64,000 nt of DNA from positions 1 to 64,000 of the IMG/VR virus record IMGVR_UViG_3300034175_000063; one strand, given 5' to 3'. The DNA comes from a virus. A model generated the notes under the pieces. That model saw nothing but the letters and a program-made list of their open reading frames with translations, did not search any database and was not told the DNA's origin. The translations under genes and the position numbers were made by a program. Below, piece after piece: positions 7,745-16,129 of this stretch (the stretch's first letter is position 1; the number at the start of each line of letters is the position of its first letter).

Positions 7745-8113
7745 ATGACAACCGATGACACCCTCGACTTCGATGTGAATGACCTTCATGTCGACACCTT
7801 CCGCGCGCCGGGTCAGGGAGGCTGGTCCACGAAACCGGAAACCGTGGTGCGTATCACCCACATGCCTTCGCGCTTCTCGATAACCGAGGGCGACGATCGC
7901 AGCCAGCACCGCAACAAGGTAGAAGCCCTCCGCAAACTTCGTATCATCAAGGCATTCTGCCCTGAAGTTTTTGAATCCCCACCACCCCCCAAGTTCCCTG
8001 ATCACGCGGCCCTCCGCAAAGCATGGGACGACTACCGTGGCGACGCCGAGCTGACGCTTGACGATGCCTTCATCTTCGCTGCTGGCTACATTGCCGGCGC
8101 CTCTAACAAATAG
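7745..8113 (+). CDS. Class I release-factor-domain protein lacking the GGQ glutamine
   Basis: A 122-residue protein. Residues 14-65 match the catalytic domain of peptide chain release factors (RF1/ArfB type): the strand before the loop, then PETVVRITHMPS (31-42), then the signature DDRSQHRNKVEALRKL (50-65). In working factors the loop reads GGQ and hydrolyses peptidyl-tRNA in the ribosome. Here the loop is GQGGWSTK (23-30), with Trp27 where Gln is expected and one residue fewer after it. So it probably binds ribosomes or a rescue site without normal hydrolysis; that is inference. The C-terminal 57 residues are unlike RF tails. The start is set by a near-overlap with the previous gene. Confidence 0.72.
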   Translation: MTTDDTLDFDVNDLHVDTFRAPGQGGWSTKPETVVRITHMPSRFSITEGDDRSQHRNKVEALRKLRIIKAFCPEVFESPPPPKFPDHAALRKAWDDYRGDAELTLDDAFIFAAGYIAGASNK

Positions 8114-8123
8114 GAGCATCATC

Positions 8124-8285
8124 ATGAAAAAAGTATTCACCATCCTGGCCCTGGCCACCTTGACCGCTTGCGCATCGACCCCGATGACGCCGGCCGAACT
8201 GGCTGCATCGCACGCTCGTGAAGAGCAGCGTAACGCCATCGAGCAGGACAAGCGCGCCTTGACCATGCCTTCGTCGGTCTTCTAA
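8124..8285 (+). CDS. Small lipoprotein
   Basis: A 53-residue predicted lipoprotein. The signal MKKVFTILALATLTAC ends in the lipobox LTAC with Cys16, and TAGGAG lies upstream. The mature chain of about 38 residues is highly charged and helical, like small phage-encoded entry-exclusion or envelope peptides. It is the second lipoprotein of this operon. A Rho-independent terminator follows at 8315. Confidence 0.75.
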   Translation: MKKVFTILALATLTACASTPMTPAELAASHAREEQRNAIEQDKRALTMPSSVF

Positions 8286-8314
8286 GACAGTAAGCACTTA
8301 CTAACCCCCAAACT

Positions 8315-8334
8315 GGCCGCTGATGCGGCCTTTT
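8315..8334 (+). terminator. Rho-independent terminator
   Basis: GGCCGC (8315-8320) and GCGGCC (8325-8330) form a 6-bp GC stem with a TGAT loop, followed by TTTT. It ends the segment after the small lipoprotein gene. Confidence 0.75.
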
Positions 8335-8353
8335 CCATTTATGGAGCTGCACA

Positions 8354-8653
8354 ATGTACGGTACACATCTCACCTGGTTCCAGCGTTTCCTGCAACGCTT
8401 CCAAATCACCCCTGTTCAGATGGCCAAGGCCGAGCTCAAAGACGCTGAACTGGCTGCACTTCAAAGTGTTTCCATGGCAGAATATGCCGATCTCCGGATG
8501 CAGACGCACAAACTCACGGCCGACTACCACGAAGGCCGTGCTGAGCGTTTGCGCGAGTACCTGAAAAACCATGACCGCGACGAAGACGAAGAACGTCCGC
8601 GTGTCTCCATCGTCCAGGCCATGTTCCCTGGTGAGCACCACCCAGGCTACTGA
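8354..8653 (+). CDS. Hypothetical helical protein
   Basis: A 99-residue protein with GGAG 9 bases before its ATG, directly after a terminator, so it may begin a new transcript or be read by leak-through. It is highly charged and helical. Residues about 20-85 contain many Glu/Arg/Lys pairs consistent with a helical hairpin. There is no known motif and the function is unknown. Confidence 0.65.
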   Translation: MYGTHLTWFQRFLQRFQITPVQMAKAELKDAELAALQSVSMAEYADLRMQTHKLTADYHEGRAERLREYLKNHDRDEDEERPRVSIVQAMFPGEHHPGY

Positions 8654-8655
8654 TC

Positions 8656-9114
8656 ATGGGCGATCGTACCTGGGCCAAATTGTACGTGCCCACGGAATTG
8701 ACCGGGGCAGTACAGGCAATATTCAATGAAGCCAGCAATGAAGAGGAAATCGGCGATGGCTTGTCAGAACTTTCGTATGACGAGATGAACTATGGCAACC
8801 TTCCGGATGGTGTGCAAGACAAGCTGACTGCAGCTGGCGTGCCTTTCGATTGGGAGTGGGGCGACGGTGGTGATTATGGTGGCGGTCAGCTGCATATTCG
8901 CTTCACCGAAACTGGTGAATTGCATCTGCGTGAAGTGTACAACGTTAATCAAAATCCGAATCTGGAAGCACTGCTAGACCGGATCGACCAACCTGATGAA
9001 TTGGTACAGTTCATCAAAGATCACGCGAACAAGGTGACAACGCTCTCCTGGTACAACCAGGTTGAATACGGCAAACGCTACCGCATGCGGCAGCTAGTGT
9101 TACCCACTAAATAA
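8656..9114 (+). CDS. Hypothetical acidic protein
   Basis: A 152-residue acidic protein 2 bases after the previous gene. A Gly/Asp/Trp-rich stretch, DWEWGDGGDYGGG (residues about 69-81), sits between helical parts. The codon use is visibly more AT-tolerant than in its neighbours (many GAA, AAT, TTG), which hints at a different origin. Strong net negative charge raises the possibility of a DNA-mimic or inhibitor protein, but no family is recognised. A GC-rich hairpin (GCGCG-TCGC-CGCGC, 9116-9129) follows the stop. Confidence 0.65.
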   Translation: MGDRTWAKLYVPTELTGAVQAIFNEASNEEEIGDGLSELSYDEMNYGNLPDGVQDKLTAAGVPFDWEWGDGGDYGGGQLHIRFTETGELHLREVYNVNQNPNLEALLDRIDQPDELVQFIKDHANKVTTLSWYNQVEYGKRYRMRQLVLPTK

Positions 9115-9170
9115 GGCGCGTCGCCGCGCTTGGCGAACCTGCAGTTACATCCAACAACCCAGAGGAAATT

Positions 9171-10379
9171 ATGCGTTTACCTTATGACCAGATCGACCGC
9201 TCAGTGCCGGTCGACTACCCAGCACTCAACAAGCTGCTCGACAAGGCCAAAGTAGCGTTGATGGTCAATGCGAACAGTGCGTTTTTCACGACGATCTTGT
9301 TCAGCATGAAATTCATGTGGGACGAGAGCTGCAAAACCGCATGGACCACCGGTCTGCGGCTGGGTTTCTCCCCACATTTCTTCCTCTGGCTTACCCCGGA
9401 GGAGCGTGTGTTTGTCCTGGTGCACGAGTGCTGCCACCCGGCCTACATGCACATCGACCCGTTCCGCAAAGGTGTCCGTAACCACTACACCTGGAACAGC
9501 GCCGGAGATCATGTTATCAACCTGATGCAGATAGCTCAGGGCTACGTCATGCCACCGATCGGCTTGGCTGATCCGCGCTTCGCCGGCATGGCTACCGAGC
9601 AGGTCTACAACACCTTGATGGCAGAACAAGCTCAGGGCTCGCCGGCGCCGGACCTTGGCGACATGGAAGACATTCGGGATCCAGGTGATGAGGCCGGCCC
9701 CGACGGCAACAAGATGAAGAAGGAAGACGTCAAGCGTGCGCTCGATGACATCCTCATCCGGGCACAGGTTGAGTCACGCATGCAAGGCGACGCACCTGGA
9801 TCCATTCCCGGTGAGATCGAGCTCTATCTCGACAAGCTGCTCAATCCGAAACTGCCATGGCAGCAGATCCTGCGCAAGTGGCTCAAGGAGCTGGGCAAGT
9901 ACGACTACAGCTTCAAGAAGCCCAACCGTCGTTTCTTCCCGCAGTATTACCTGCCGTCGTTGTGGAGCGAAGGCGCCATGGTCGACTTCCAGGCATGGGT
10001 CGACATCTCCGGATCGGAAACCGATGAGGACTTCCTGCGTTTCATCTCCGAGCTGCACGGCATCTTGAAGATGATGATGCCCAAGAAGATCGAGCTCGGC
10101 CAGTTCGATACCTGCATCAAGTCGATCACCACGGTGAAAAACGTGATGGACCTGGCCAACGTAAAATTTCACGGCCGTGGCGGCACGCGCATCACTGATG
10201 TGCTTGACCACATCGAGAAGACCAAGCCGAAAGTGGCCATGATCTTCAGCGATGGAGGCTTCCATCACGATCGCACCGGTGTCAAAGGTGTCAACGTGCT
10301 CTGGATGATCCACGACAACCCGAACTGGACCGCGCCTTTCGGCAAGGTCGTCCACTACAACACGTTCGACAAGGACTGA
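9171..10379 (+). CDS. Metallopeptidase-like protein with VWA domain
   Basis: A 402-residue protein of the DUF2201 type. The N-terminal part carries the zinc-peptidase motif HECCH (residues 85-89; HExxH) in a VFVLVHECCHPAYMH context. The C-terminal part is a von Willebrand A-like domain with the MIDAS motif D278-I-S-G-S282. Such proteins pair with MoxR AAA+ ATPases, and one is encoded at 4616. N4-like phages carry a VWA protein of this kind. Whether it cleaves protein or only binds metal is not known. AGAGGAAATT provides the ribosome binding site. The linker (about 155-205) is acidic. Confidence 0.85.
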   Translation: MRLPYDQIDRSVPVDYPALNKLLDKAKVALMVNANSAFFTTILFSMKFMWDESCKTAWTTGLRLGFSPHFFLWLTPEERVFVLVHECCHPAYMHIDPFRKGVRNHYTWNSAGDHVINLMQIAQGYVMPPIGLADPRFAGMATEQVYNTLMAEQAQGSPAPDLGDMEDIRDPGDEAGPDGNKMKKEDVKRALDDILIRAQVESRMQGDAPGSIPGEIELYLDKLLNPKLPWQQILRKWLKELGKYDYSFKKPNRRFFPQYYLPSLWSEGAMVDFQAWVDISGSETDEDFLRFISELHGILKMMMPKKIELGQFDTCIKSITTVKNVMDLANVKFHGRGGTRITDVLDHIEKTKPKVAMIFSDGGFHHDRTGVKGVNVLWMIHDNPNWTAPFGKVVHYNTFDKD

Positions 10380-10381
10380 AA

Positions 10382-10720
10382 ATGACCACCCTCAACACCA
10401 AAGACCTGAAGCCGGGCGACGTCATTCGTCTCCCTGGCTTTATCTACGCGACGCCGTATGGCTTCATCACCCATGCTGGCCACGCCATGCCCGACTGGAT
10501 CGTGATCGGCGAACACGAGATCGTCTTCACCATACCGGAAGGCTTCAACGCCGTCGCGGCTGCGGTGGCCATGGTCGACAACGCCATGGAAAAAGAGCGT
10601 GCCGAGCACACCCAAAAGATGCAGCAGCTGGCTGAGAAAAAAGCCGAGCTCCTGCAGATCACCTACGAAGGCGCCCAGGTACTGGACGCCGAAATGATTT
10701 TCGAGGACAAAACAAAATGA
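10382..10720 (+). CDS. Hypothetical protein
   Basis: A 112-residue protein 2 bases after the VWA gene, overlapping the helicase start by ATGA. The N-terminal half is beta-like (LKPGDVIRLPGFIYATPYGF) and resembles a small barrel. The C-terminal half is a long charged helix (residues about 62-105), possibly a coiled coil. No family is recognised. Placement between the VWA and helicase genes gives no clear role. Confidence 0.65.
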   Translation: MTTLNTKDLKPGDVIRLPGFIYATPYGFITHAGHAMPDWIVIGEHEIVFTIPEGFNAVAAAVAMVDNAMEKERAEHTQKMQQLAEKKAELLQITYEGAQVLDAEMIFEDKTK

Positions 10721-12045
10721 CCACTTTCGATCCCAATCGTTTCGACGATGACGAAGAGGAATTCATCAGCGACGTGCCAGATATACCACCTGTGCCGGCC
10801 GCCATCCCCTTCGCATTGAGCGATGATCAGGAGGCGGCCAAGGAAATGTTCGTCAATTTCCTGCTCAACCCGGAAGAGCAGGTGCTGGTCCTGCAGGGTT
10901 ACGCCGGCACGGGCAAGTCCACGCTGGTGAAGACCCTCATGGACAACATGCCCAAGTACCTGAAGATGGCCAGGGTAGTCAACCCGTCCATGTTCGAGTA
11001 CCAGGTGCAGCTGACGGCCACGACCAACAAGGCGGCCGAGGCACTGGCCCAGATTACTGGCATGGAAGTGCGGACCATTCACAGCTTTCTTGGCTTGCGC
11101 GTGGTGAAGGATCCACGTACCGGCCAGAGCGAGCTGTTCCCGCGCGATCACACGCCCGAGTTTGGCTACATCCTGATCATCGACGAAGCCAGCATGATCG
11201 ACAGCAAGCTGTTGAGCATCATCTTCGACAAGACGACGAACTGCAAGATCATGTTCATCGGCGATCCTGCCCAGCTGCCACCGGTCAAGTACACGACCAC
11301 GCCGGTGTTCAATGCCGGCTTCAAGACAGCCAGGCTGGAAAAGGTCATGCGTCAGGCCGAAGGCAATCCGATCATTCAGCTGGCCACGCAGTTCCGCGAG
11401 ACAGTCACCACCGGGATCTGGACCAAGTTCAAGCCCGACGGCCACCACATCGTCCACATGGACCGCAGCGATTTTGAAGACCTCATCATCGCCGAGTTCA
11501 CGCGGTCGGACTGGCGCCACCGTGACAGCAAGGTGCTGGGCTGGCGCAATGAGACGGTGCTGAACTACAATCACGCGATCAACAAGCAGATCTCGGGGAC
11601 GCCGCATTTCGCCGAGGGCGATTATGCAGTCTGCAACAAGTACGTTCAGTGTGGGAAGAACGGCATCAAGACGGATCAGATGGTCTACATCACCACGATC
11701 GAGCCCGATGTTGAATACAAGGGCGTTGTCGGTAACTGGGTGACGTTGGACTACATGAACCGTGTGTTCTTCCCCCGCTCGCTGGCCGCCAAGAACGAAC
11801 GCATCAAGCAGGCCAAGGCCCACGACGAGATCAGCTTGCTGATGGAGATCGAGGACCGCTGGATCGACTTGCGTGCGGCCTTCGCCCAAACCATCAACAA
11901 GAGCCAGGGCAGCACCTACGACAAGGTGTTCATCGACCTCGATGACGTGGCCCGCTGCAACCTGGGTGACCAGATTGCCCGCCTCATGTATGTCGGCGTG
12001 TCGCGTGCCCGGTACTTTGTCTACCTGACGGGGGACTTTGGATAA
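10717..12045 (+). CDS. SF1 DNA helicase, Dda/RecD2-like
   Basis: A 442-residue superfamily 1B helicase. Motif I is GYAGTGKST (61-69), motif Ia covers the TATTNKAAEAL region, motif II is IIDEASMID, motif III is FIGDPAQLPPV, a TINKSQGSTYDKV stretch fits motif V, and RLMYVGVSRAR is motif VI. It would move 5' to 3' on single-stranded DNA using ATP, like T4 Dda and the N4 helicase, and help start or restart replication. The length matches Dda (about 440). The first 25 residues are acidic and outside the motor. It is tightly packed between small genes and ends one base into the next ATG. Confidence 0.93.
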   Translation: MTTFDPNRFDDDEEEFISDVPDIPPVPAAIPFALSDDQEAAKEMFVNFLLNPEEQVLVLQGYAGTGKSTLVKTLMDNMPKYLKMARVVNPSMFEYQVQLTATTNKAAEALAQITGMEVRTIHSFLGLRVVKDPRTGQSELFPRDHTPEFGYILIIDEASMIDSKLLSIIFDKTTNCKIMFIGDPAQLPPVKYTTTPVFNAGFKTARLEKVMRQAEGNPIIQLATQFRETVTTGIWTKFKPDGHHIVHMDRSDFEDLIIAEFTRSDWRHRDSKVLGWRNETVLNYNHAINKQISGTPHFAEGDYAVCNKYVQCGKNGIKTDQMVYITTIEPDVEYKGVVGNWVTLDYMNRVFFPRSLAAKNERIKQAKAHDEISLLMEIEDRWIDLRAAFAQTINKSQGSTYDKVFIDLDDVARCNLGDQIARLMYVGVSRARYFVYLTGDFG

Positions 12046-12488
12046 TGGCCAACGTGACCCCACCGATCTGCCCGTACTGCCAGGCAGCTTCGGTGCCGGC
12101 CACCGGGAAGGAGATCTACCCGCACAGGCGTGACCTGTTCGAGAAACGCTTCTTCTGGTGCGTCCCATGTGATGCCTATGTCGGCACTCACAATCGCACC
12201 GGCGAGCCGTTCGGCACCTTGGCCAACGCCTACCTCCGGAAGCTCCGCAGTCTCGCCCATGCCACCTTCGACCGCTTATGGAAAGAGGAGGGCTACGACC
12301 GCACCGCAGCCTACCTCATGCTCGCACAAGGGATGAACATCCCCTTTGAGAGCTGCCATATCGCCATGTTCAACAACGCCGATTGTCGGCGTGCCGTTGA
12401 TCTGGTCAACTCGAAGGAGATTTACCGCTATGACCCTCAACGCCAGGCTCGACCCCAAGACGAAGCAGGCCATCAAGAGAAATCTTGA
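12045..12488 (+). CDS. DUF3268-type zinc-finger protein
   Basis: A 147-residue protein matching the zinc-finger-containing DUF3268 pattern as I recall it. It has an N-terminal CPYC pair (residues about 7-10), an IYPHRRDL segment, a second CVPC pair before DAYVG, then GTLANAYLRKLR and a C-terminal half ending in CHIAMFNNADCRR. The two CxxC pairs should bind one zinc. The family is common in phages; its role is unknown but it often sits among replication genes, as here. Its start overlaps the helicase stop by one base, and its last 59 bases overlap the next gene. Confidence 0.82.
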   Translation: MANVTPPICPYCQAASVPATGKEIYPHRRDLFEKRFFWCVPCDAYVGTHNRTGEPFGTLANAYLRKLRSLAHATFDRLWKEEGYDRTAAYLMLAQGMNIPFESCHIAMFNNADCRRAVDLVNSKEIYRYDPQRQARPQDEAGHQEKS

Positions 12489-12954
12489 AGGCACGATTTA
12501 CGATAACACCCGGCGCCGGGAGCAGACCAAGCTGCAGGCCATCAGCACCAAGAACATGGTGCTGTGCCAGTTCCCGCACAACTCGTTCAGCTACAAGGGC
12601 GAGTATTACAATTTCGAGCCGGAACCCTTGCGCTACAAGAATCAACGCCTCATGGCCGAGCTTCAACCGCTCATGGACGCCTGGCTGGCCGACAAGAAGC
12701 ACGTCGAGTTCACCGAGGCGCCCTTCATCAACGGCCTGTTCAACAAAGTGCTCAACACCAGCAACAGCATTGAAGATTATCTCCTGCTGCTGCCTGAGTG
12801 CATGCACCGGTCCATCCGAATCCTGGAGCTGCCGGCCGAGGCCATGCTGCCCCGCGAGCTGAGCGACGATCGGGTAACCGAGTTCAAGAACGCCCACGCC
12901 GACTGGATCCTGATGCTGAAGAAGCGGATGATCCTCGACCTGGTAACCACGTAG
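12430..12954 (+). CDS. Hypothetical protein overlapping the DUF3268 gene
   Basis: A 174-residue protein. The ATG at 12430 follows GAAGGAGA, a strong site, so this start is chosen although it lies 59 bases inside the upstream gene. The protein is helical, with a basic N-terminus (KTKQAIKRNLEG) and a hydrophobic C-terminal segment. It has no recognised domain. It immediately precedes the DNA polymerase gene (12 bases), so it could be a polymerase accessory factor; this is guilt by position only. Confidence 0.7.
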   Translation: MTLNARLDPKTKQAIKRNLEGTIYDNTRRREQTKLQAISTKNMVLCQFPHNSFSYKGEYYNFEPEPLRYKNQRLMAELQPLMDAWLADKKHVEFTEAPFINGLFNKVLNTSNSIEDYLLLLPECMHRSIRILELPAEAMLPRELSDDRVTEFKNAHADWILMLKKRMILDLVTT

Positions 12955-12966
12955 AAAGGAAGCACA

Positions 12967-15663
12967 ATGCGTCACCATTTATTCGAGCCGTCGGTTGACG
13001 GCAACTACCGCGTCGCTCTGCTCATGAAAGGCACCGCCTTCAAGAAGGACGAGTTGCAAAAAAACTACGTTTCAAAGTTGGCCGCGCACGGTTTAACATC
13101 GAATAACGTTGTCGCTTTCACATTGGAGTACAATTCGCTTGGGAAGGCTCCTGTGAAGCATATCAAGGAATACCTTGAGTTGCTGCTTCCGGAGCTGAAC
13201 TCCCTCAAAACCGAGTACCTCTATTGCTCGGACAGCAACTTCTTCAAGGTGCTGGTCGGCCAAACCAAGGCTGACATCCACGCTGGCTACGTCCTCCCCT
13301 GCAGTATCAAGGGCTTCGAGCACATGAAAGTCGTGCTGGGCCTGAACTACAACCAGCTGATCTACGACCCATCCCTGTCCGTCCGGCTCGATGCCAGCTT
13401 GTTTGCCCTGGCTTCCCACGCCGTCGGCAGCTATGCAGCCCCCGGCACCGGGATCATCCAGCAGGCAATCTACCCAGAAGCCCTCAGTTCGATCCAGGCG
13501 ACCTTAAACGCCCTGCACGACTACCCAGTGCTGGCCGCGGACATCGAAGCCTTCTCGCTGCGTTTTAACGAGGCTGGCATCGGTACGATCGCTTTCGCCC
13601 CCGACATGGGCCGGTTTGTCGCCTTCGCTTGCGACTACAAGCCCAACACCATGGCTCTGGCTGGCGTAGCGGGCCAGGAGGAGCGTCGCAAGGAGCACGG
13701 CAGGTTCGTGCCCAACCCGGCCGTCCGGGCCGCCCTGAAGGCGTTTTTCACGTCCTACAAGGGCCGTCTGATCTGGCATAGCGCCGGCTACGACGTCAAA
13801 GTGATCATTTACACCCTCTGGATGAATGGTCCGGACGATACGGCCGGTCTGCTTGAGGGACTGGAAATCATGTACCGGTTGGAAGGTCATGGCATCGACG
13901 ACACCAAGATCATCACCTACCTGGCCACAAACTCCACTGCGGGCAACACCCTGGGCCTGAAAGCCAATGCCCAAGAGTTCGCCGGCAACTGGGGCAAGGA
14001 AGACATCAAGGACATCAAGCTGATCCCGCTCCCCGAGCTGCTGCAGTACAACGGGGTGGACTGCTTGTCGACCAACTTCGTCCATGCCAAGTATTGGGGC
14101 CGCATGGTCGCTGACCAGCAGCTGGACCTGTATCACGACTTCATGCTGCCGAGCCAGAAGGTGATCACCCAGATCGAGCTGACCGGCATGCCGATGAGCC
14201 GGGCCAAGATCGACGAGATCGAGGTCAAGCTGACCGCCATCGACACCGCCTTCCAGGCGGTTGTACGCAAGCAGCCGATCGTCGCCAGGTTTGAAGCCTG
14301 GAAGACGGACCAGTTGTGGCAGAAGGACTACGAGGAACGCCGCGACAAAGCCAAGAATCCTGACAAGATCCTGCCGAAGGACCGGGCCGCATTCCCGCAG
14401 CACGTTTTCAATCCGGGCTCGGGGCCGCAGCTGCAGATCCTGCTGTACGACATGCTCGGGCTGCCAGTGGTGGACACCACCGAGACTGGTCTGCCGTCCA
14501 CCGGCGAAGATACCCTGACCAAGCTGCTCGATCACCCGATCGGTGTGGCCAACAAGGCACTGATCGAAGCATTGATCGGTATCAGCCAGGTCAGCACCAT
14601 CCTGTCCACGTTCGTGCCGGCATTCAAGCGGGCCATCGACCGTGACGGCAGCGGCATCGTCTGGCTCCACGGGAACTTCAACGTGGGTGGGACAGTCTCG
14701 GGCCGGCTCAGCTCATCCGATCCGAACCTGCAGAACATCCCAGCGAAGAGCATCTTCGCCAAGCTGATCAAGGAAGCCTTCATGGGTCCGGCCGGATGGG
14801 TCTTCGCCGGCGCCGACTTCAACTCGCTTGAGGACATGATCTCGGCCTTGACCACCAAGGATCCAAACAAGCTGAAGGTCTACACCGACGGCTTCGATGG
14901 ACACTGCCTGCGCGCGGCGTACTACTACCGTGACCAGCTGATGCACATCGACGTGAACGATCCAGTGTCGGTGAACAGCATCAAGAAGACGCACGAGGAT
15001 CTGCGTCAGGAATCGAAGATCCCTACCTTCGCCCTGACGTACCAAGGCACCTACCACACCCTGATGAAAAATCTGGGCTGGCCACAGGAGAAGGCTCAAC
15101 GCATCGAGCTCAACTACCACCAGATGTATGTGGTGTCCGACCAGTATGTGCAAGGCAAGCTGAAGGATGCAACCGTCACCGGCTACGTTACCGTGGCCTT
15201 CGGCCTGCGTGTCCGGACGCCGCTGCTGGGCCAGACGATCTGGGGTGCAGCACGCACCCCATACCAGGCCGCGGCCGAAGGTCGCACTGCCGGCAACGCG
15301 CTCGGCCAGTCCTACTGCATGTTGACCAGCCGATCCATGATCGACTTCATGCAGAAAGTCTGGAAGTCGCCGTACCGGCTCGACATCAAGCCATGCGCAA
15401 TGATCCACGACGCCAACTATGTGCTGTTCCGGGAAGATCCGGTCATCGCAGAATGGGTGAACCGTGAGCTGATCATCAGCATGCAATGGCAGAAGCTGCC
15501 GGAGATCCAGCACCCGACCGTGAAGCTCGGCGCCGCGCTGGAGATCTTCTGGCCAAGCTGGGCAAACGCCATCACCTTGCCGAACGGTGCCACTGCCGAC
15601 GAGATCGTGGCCGTGTGCGTCAAGGCCAAGCACGACTACCTCAATCCGAAACCGAAACCATAG
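12967..15663 (+). CDS. Family A DNA polymerase with 3'-5' exonuclease
   Basis: An 898-residue replicative polymerase. Exonuclease motifs: D192-I-E194 (Exo I), a WHSAGYD segment (Exo II), and Y361-NGV-D365 (Exo III). Polymerase motifs: A at GADFNSLEDMI (D617), B around R680-QES-K684, and C at I-H814-D815-A816-N. In most PolA enzymes motif C ends HDE; here Ala replaces Glu. The first 180 residues are an extra N-terminal region, so the protein is longer than the T7 enzyme (about 700). It should copy the phage genome together with the helicase, primase and SSB-like protein. AAGGAAGC lies before the ATG. Confidence 0.95.
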   Translation: MRHHLFEPSVDGNYRVALLMKGTAFKKDELQKNYVSKLAAHGLTSNNVVAFTLEYNSLGKAPVKHIKEYLELLLPELNSLKTEYLYCSDSNFFKVLVGQTKADIHAGYVLPCSIKGFEHMKVVLGLNYNQLIYDPSLSVRLDASLFALASHAVGSYAAPGTGIIQQAIYPEALSSIQATLNALHDYPVLAADIEAFSLRFNEAGIGTIAFAPDMGRFVAFACDYKPNTMALAGVAGQEERRKEHGRFVPNPAVRAALKAFFTSYKGRLIWHSAGYDVKVIIYTLWMNGPDDTAGLLEGLEIMYRLEGHGIDDTKIITYLATNSTAGNTLGLKANAQEFAGNWGKEDIKDIKLIPLPELLQYNGVDCLSTNFVHAKYWGRMVADQQLDLYHDFMLPSQKVITQIELTGMPMSRAKIDEIEVKLTAIDTAFQAVVRKQPIVARFEAWKTDQLWQKDYEERRDKAKNPDKILPKDRAAFPQHVFNPGSGPQLQILLYDMLGLPVVDTTETGLPSTGEDTLTKLLDHPIGVANKALIEALIGISQVSTILSTFVPAFKRAIDRDGSGIVWLHGNFNVGGTVSGRLSSSDPNLQNIPAKSIFAKLIKEAFMGPAGWVFAGADFNSLEDMISALTTKDPNKLKVYTDGFDGHCLRAAYYYRDQLMHIDVNDPVSVNSIKKTHEDLRQESKIPTFALTYQGTYHTLMKNLGWPQEKAQRIELNYHQMYVVSDQYVQGKLKDATVTGYVTVAFGLRVRTPLLGQTIWGAARTPYQAAAEGRTAGNALGQSYCMLTSRSMIDFMQKVWKSPYRLDIKPCAMIHDANYVLFREDPVIAEWVNRELIISMQWQKLPEIQHPTVKLGAALEIFWPSWANAITLPNGATADEIVAVCVKAKHDYLNPKPKP

Positions 15664-15671
15664 GAGGCCAC

Positions 15672-15881
15672 ATGGCCAGTTACACAATGATCGTCACGTT
15701 CGACGCTAACAACGTCGACATGGCCCTGGCCGTGCAGTCCGAGATATACAACGGCATGCAGGATGCAATCGACAGTGGCGAGATCGAAGGCGTGGAGTTC
15801 TTCACGACTGAAGAGCCCATGGTCAAGTGCAAGCGTCCCCCGGAAGGGGTTGATCCATTTCCACCAGAGGTGAAAGCATGA
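15672..15881 (+). CDS. Small hypothetical protein
   Basis: A 69-residue protein. The ATG at 15672 follows a near-perfect AGGAGG, which decides the start against a longer in-frame form inside the polymerase gene. It is acidic and alpha/beta, with no known domain. It overlaps the next gene by ATGA. This four-gene string of short proteins sits between polymerase and rIIA. Confidence 0.65.
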   Translation: MASYTMIVTFDANNVDMALAVQSEIYNGMQDAIDSGEIEGVEFFTTEEPMVKCKRPPEGVDPFPPEVKA

Positions 15882-16129
15882 TTCAACTGAGTTTGGTCCC
15901 CGAAGAGGATCTCACCATCGACGGCCGCGCCGTCATCGAAGATCAGGATGGCAACATGGTAGCCCTGGTTGAAGAGCGCAAGGATGCAGTCGAGATCGTG
16001 AACGCATGCCGCGTCTACGATTCCTGGCTGAAGACCATGCTGTGGATCCATAACAACCCCGGCGTACATCAGAACAATATTCGTACCCAGGTGGCGGCCG
16101 ACCTGAAGGAAGCGGGCCTACTACCATGA
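15878..16129 (+). CDS. Small hypothetical protein
   Basis: An 83-residue acidic protein, start-stop overlapped on both sides (ATGA at 15878 and 16126). The C-terminal half (VHQNNIRTQVAADLKEAG) looks like a small helical domain that could be a winged-helix remnant. No family is recognised. Confidence 0.6.
   Translation: MIQLSLVPEEDLTIDGRAVIEDQDGNMVALVEERKDAVEIVNACRVYDSWLKTMLWIHNNPGVHQNNIRTQVAADLKEAGLLP

Noticed and set aside
7799-7870. Frameshift or sequencing error explaining the missing GGQ
   Set aside because: The frame is continuous and both flanks match the RF domain in the same frame; a single substitution plus a one-codon difference is enough, so there is no direct sign of error.
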